This document shows positions 63,192 to 64,000 of a stretch of 64,000 nucleotides of DNA, in pieces. The stretch is taken from the NCBI RefSeq assembly GCF_945859825.1, contig NZ_CAMAPC010000009.1, positions 108,466 through 172,465 of the forward strand, written 5' to 3'. The notes under the pieces were generated by a model, which was not told where the DNA came from, did no database searches, and was given only the letters and a program-made list of their open reading frames with translations. The position numbers and the translations under genes were made by a program. The stretch's first letter is position 1. Every line of letters starts with the position of its first letter. This stretch comes from Pseudoalteromonas holothuriae. Its GTDB lineage: Bacteria; Pseudomonadota; Gammaproteobacteria; Enterobacterales; Alteromonadaceae.

Positions 63192-63839
63192 ATGACAACA
63201 CGATTAATTATCGTTAGACATGGCAATACATTTTTACCAACAGATACGCCTACTCGAGTTGGTGCGCGTACCGACCTTGATTTAGTTGAGCAAGATAAAG
63301 GGACAGCTATTGGGCAATATTTATTAGCTAATAAGCTCGTACCAAATGTGATTTATGCAGGGCCATTAAAGCGCCATCAACAAACTGCTAAGCTGATTTG
63401 TCGACCACTAAATATTAATGACAGTGTGATTCAGACAGACAACTTTTTGAATGAAATAGATTATGGACCGGATGAAAATCAGATAGAGCAGGATGTAATG
63501 CTGCGCTTGGGTAAGGGAGATTTAGCGAAAGGGAAGGCAATTATTACACGTTGGAATAGCCATGGCGAAGTACCTGCTGGGTGGCAGGTTGCCCCTGACG
63601 AACTGCGTAATGGCTGGCATGCTTTTGCAAGTTCAATATTAGCTCAGCAAGTAAATAGAACCACATTGATGGTTAGTAGTAATGGTATTATGCGCTTTAG
63701 CCATGTGCTGGATAGTCAGTCTGACTTAGTGAATTTAAAAGTGCCTACGGGTGGTATATGTATTTTCGAGAACGAAACGGGGCAACAGAATGATTGGCAC
63801 TGTGTTGAGTGGGGATTAATACCAGCCTTACATACATGA
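63192..63839 (+). CDS. Histidine-phosphatase-family protein lacking the second catalytic His
   Basis: The 215-residue protein begins TTRLIIVRHGNTF, the RHG motif with the phospho-accepting H10, followed by a typical YAGPLKRHQQTAKLI segment and an acidic loop (NEIDYGPDENQIEQD). Near the end the normal VSHGG-type motif with the second active-site histidine reads VSSNGIMRF, so that histidine is replaced by serine. Activity may be altered or lost. TAGGAGTATTT precedes the ATG at 63192, which I prefer to an upstream ATG. It follows the KdsB-like gene closely and probably acts in the same surface-sugar pathway, for example on a sugar phosphate. Confidence 0.78.
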   Translation: MTTRLIIVRHGNTFLPTDTPTRVGARTDLDLVEQDKGTAIGQYLLANKLVPNVIYAGPLKRHQQTAKLICRPLNINDSVIQTDNFLNEIDYGPDENQIEQDVMLRLGKGDLAKGKAIITRWNSHGEVPAGWQVAPDELRNGWHAFASSILAQQVNRTTLMVSSNGIMRFSHVLDSQSDLVNLKVPTGGICIFENETGQQNDWHCVEWGLIPALHT

Positions 63840-63843
63840 TTAT

Positions 63844-63871
63844 AAAAAGAGCACACGAGCGTGCTCTTTTT
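63844..63871. terminator. Bidirectional intrinsic terminator
   Basis: AAAAAGAGCAC pairs with GTGCTCTTTTT around an ACGAGC loop, so both strands end in a T run. It separates the phosphatase-like gene (plus) from the converging gene at the right edge. Confidence 0.93.
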
Positions 63872-63894
63872 ACCTAATTTAACCTGAGATCTGC

Positions 63895-64000
63895 TTAAGC
63901 GATAACTAATGCGTTAAGCTCTACGTCAGTTAAATTAAGGTGTGGCTTATTTTCTTTAAAGCAATAAGCCACCAATCCAGCCACTAAATTCAACATAAAG
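63895..64000 (-). CDS. 3' end of a minus-strand gene at the right edge
   Basis: An open frame comes in from the right edge and ends at 63895. The visible 34-35 residues include LVAGLVAYCFKENKPHLNLT and end LNALVIA. An ATG at 63996 could be an internal codon or a start; a ribosome site would lie outside the window. The family is unknown. The shared bidirectional terminator supports a real gene. Confidence 0.5.
   Translation of the reverse strand, partial: FMLNLVAGLVAYCFKENKPHLNLTDVELNALVIA

Noticed and set aside
1..64000. CRISPR arrays, tRNA, rRNA and intact insertion sequences
   Set aside because: I found no regularly spaced repeat-spacer pattern, no recognisable tRNA or rRNA segment, and only one transposase remnant.

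Overview
The window looks like chromosomal DNA of a marine gammaproteobacterium of the Alteromonadales, most probably Pseudoalteromonas. The base composition is AT-rich. The housekeeping genes glmU and glmS, a GlpR/DeoR regulator beside glmS, several TonB-dependent receptors, a DUF6482 gene and the repeat-rich intergenic DNA all fit that group. Genus assignment is inference from gene content only.

Layout. 1-7.7 kb: the 3' end of what may be an NRPS/PKS gene, then a PvdE/SyrD/YojI-type cyclic-peptide ABC exporter, a JmjC/cupin oxygenase, an RND adaptor, an RND pump and a small secreted protein, probably one operon for making and exporting a modified peptide. 8-9.3 kb: glmU. 9.6-17.5 kb: a class I lanthipeptide cassette (HlyD adaptor, C39-peptidase ABC exporter, LanC cyclase, full-length LanB dehydratase) in which I find no precursor gene. 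17.7-25.6 kb: an MltD-like lytic transglycosylase, a TonB receptor with a membrane-bound LytTR regulator, a FabF-type ketosynthase, DUF6482 and a PKD lipoprotein. 25.8-28.4 kb: a DeoR-family regulator with a clear inverted-repeat operator, then glmS. About 16 kb of other genes thus separates glmU from deoR-glmS, the two ends of UDP-GlcNAc synthesis that are often neighbours.

28.7-37.3 kb is a defence island: a DUF91/DUF5655 nuclease-like protein, hsdM, hsdS, a RhuM-family gene and hsdR. The RhuM gene is flanked by a 73-bp duplication of the 5' end of hsdR, a visible scar of its insertion. 37.9-41.7 kb holds a secreted sphingomyelinase, a membrane protein, an IS5-type transposase remnant and a cysteine-peptidase-like protein among dispersed repeats. 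42-47.4 kb is metal or iron uptake: a Fur-like site, DUF3649-PepSY-DUF3325, then convergently a TonB receptor with a His-rich N terminus and a Cys-rich secreted protein. 48-52.5 kb encodes secreted or anchored proteins, including a collagen-like phytase/esterase-type lipoprotein. 52.9-56.8 kb is a periplasmic binding protein beside a CHASE-PAS hybrid histidine kinase. 57.5-59.3 kb has two small paralogous membrane-anchored proteins around a membrane protein that is itself a paralogue of the one at 39.4 kb. 59.6-63.9 kb has a Fur-like-controlled siderophore receptor, a KdsB-like cytidylyltransferase and an atypical histidine-phosphatase-family protein.

The points most worth a second look are the lanthipeptide cassette without a precursor, the hsdR duplication around the RhuM gene, the two tandem pairs of a dispersed repeat carrying a covarying hairpin, the paralogous small-protein array, and the probable NRPS exporter operon at the left edge.
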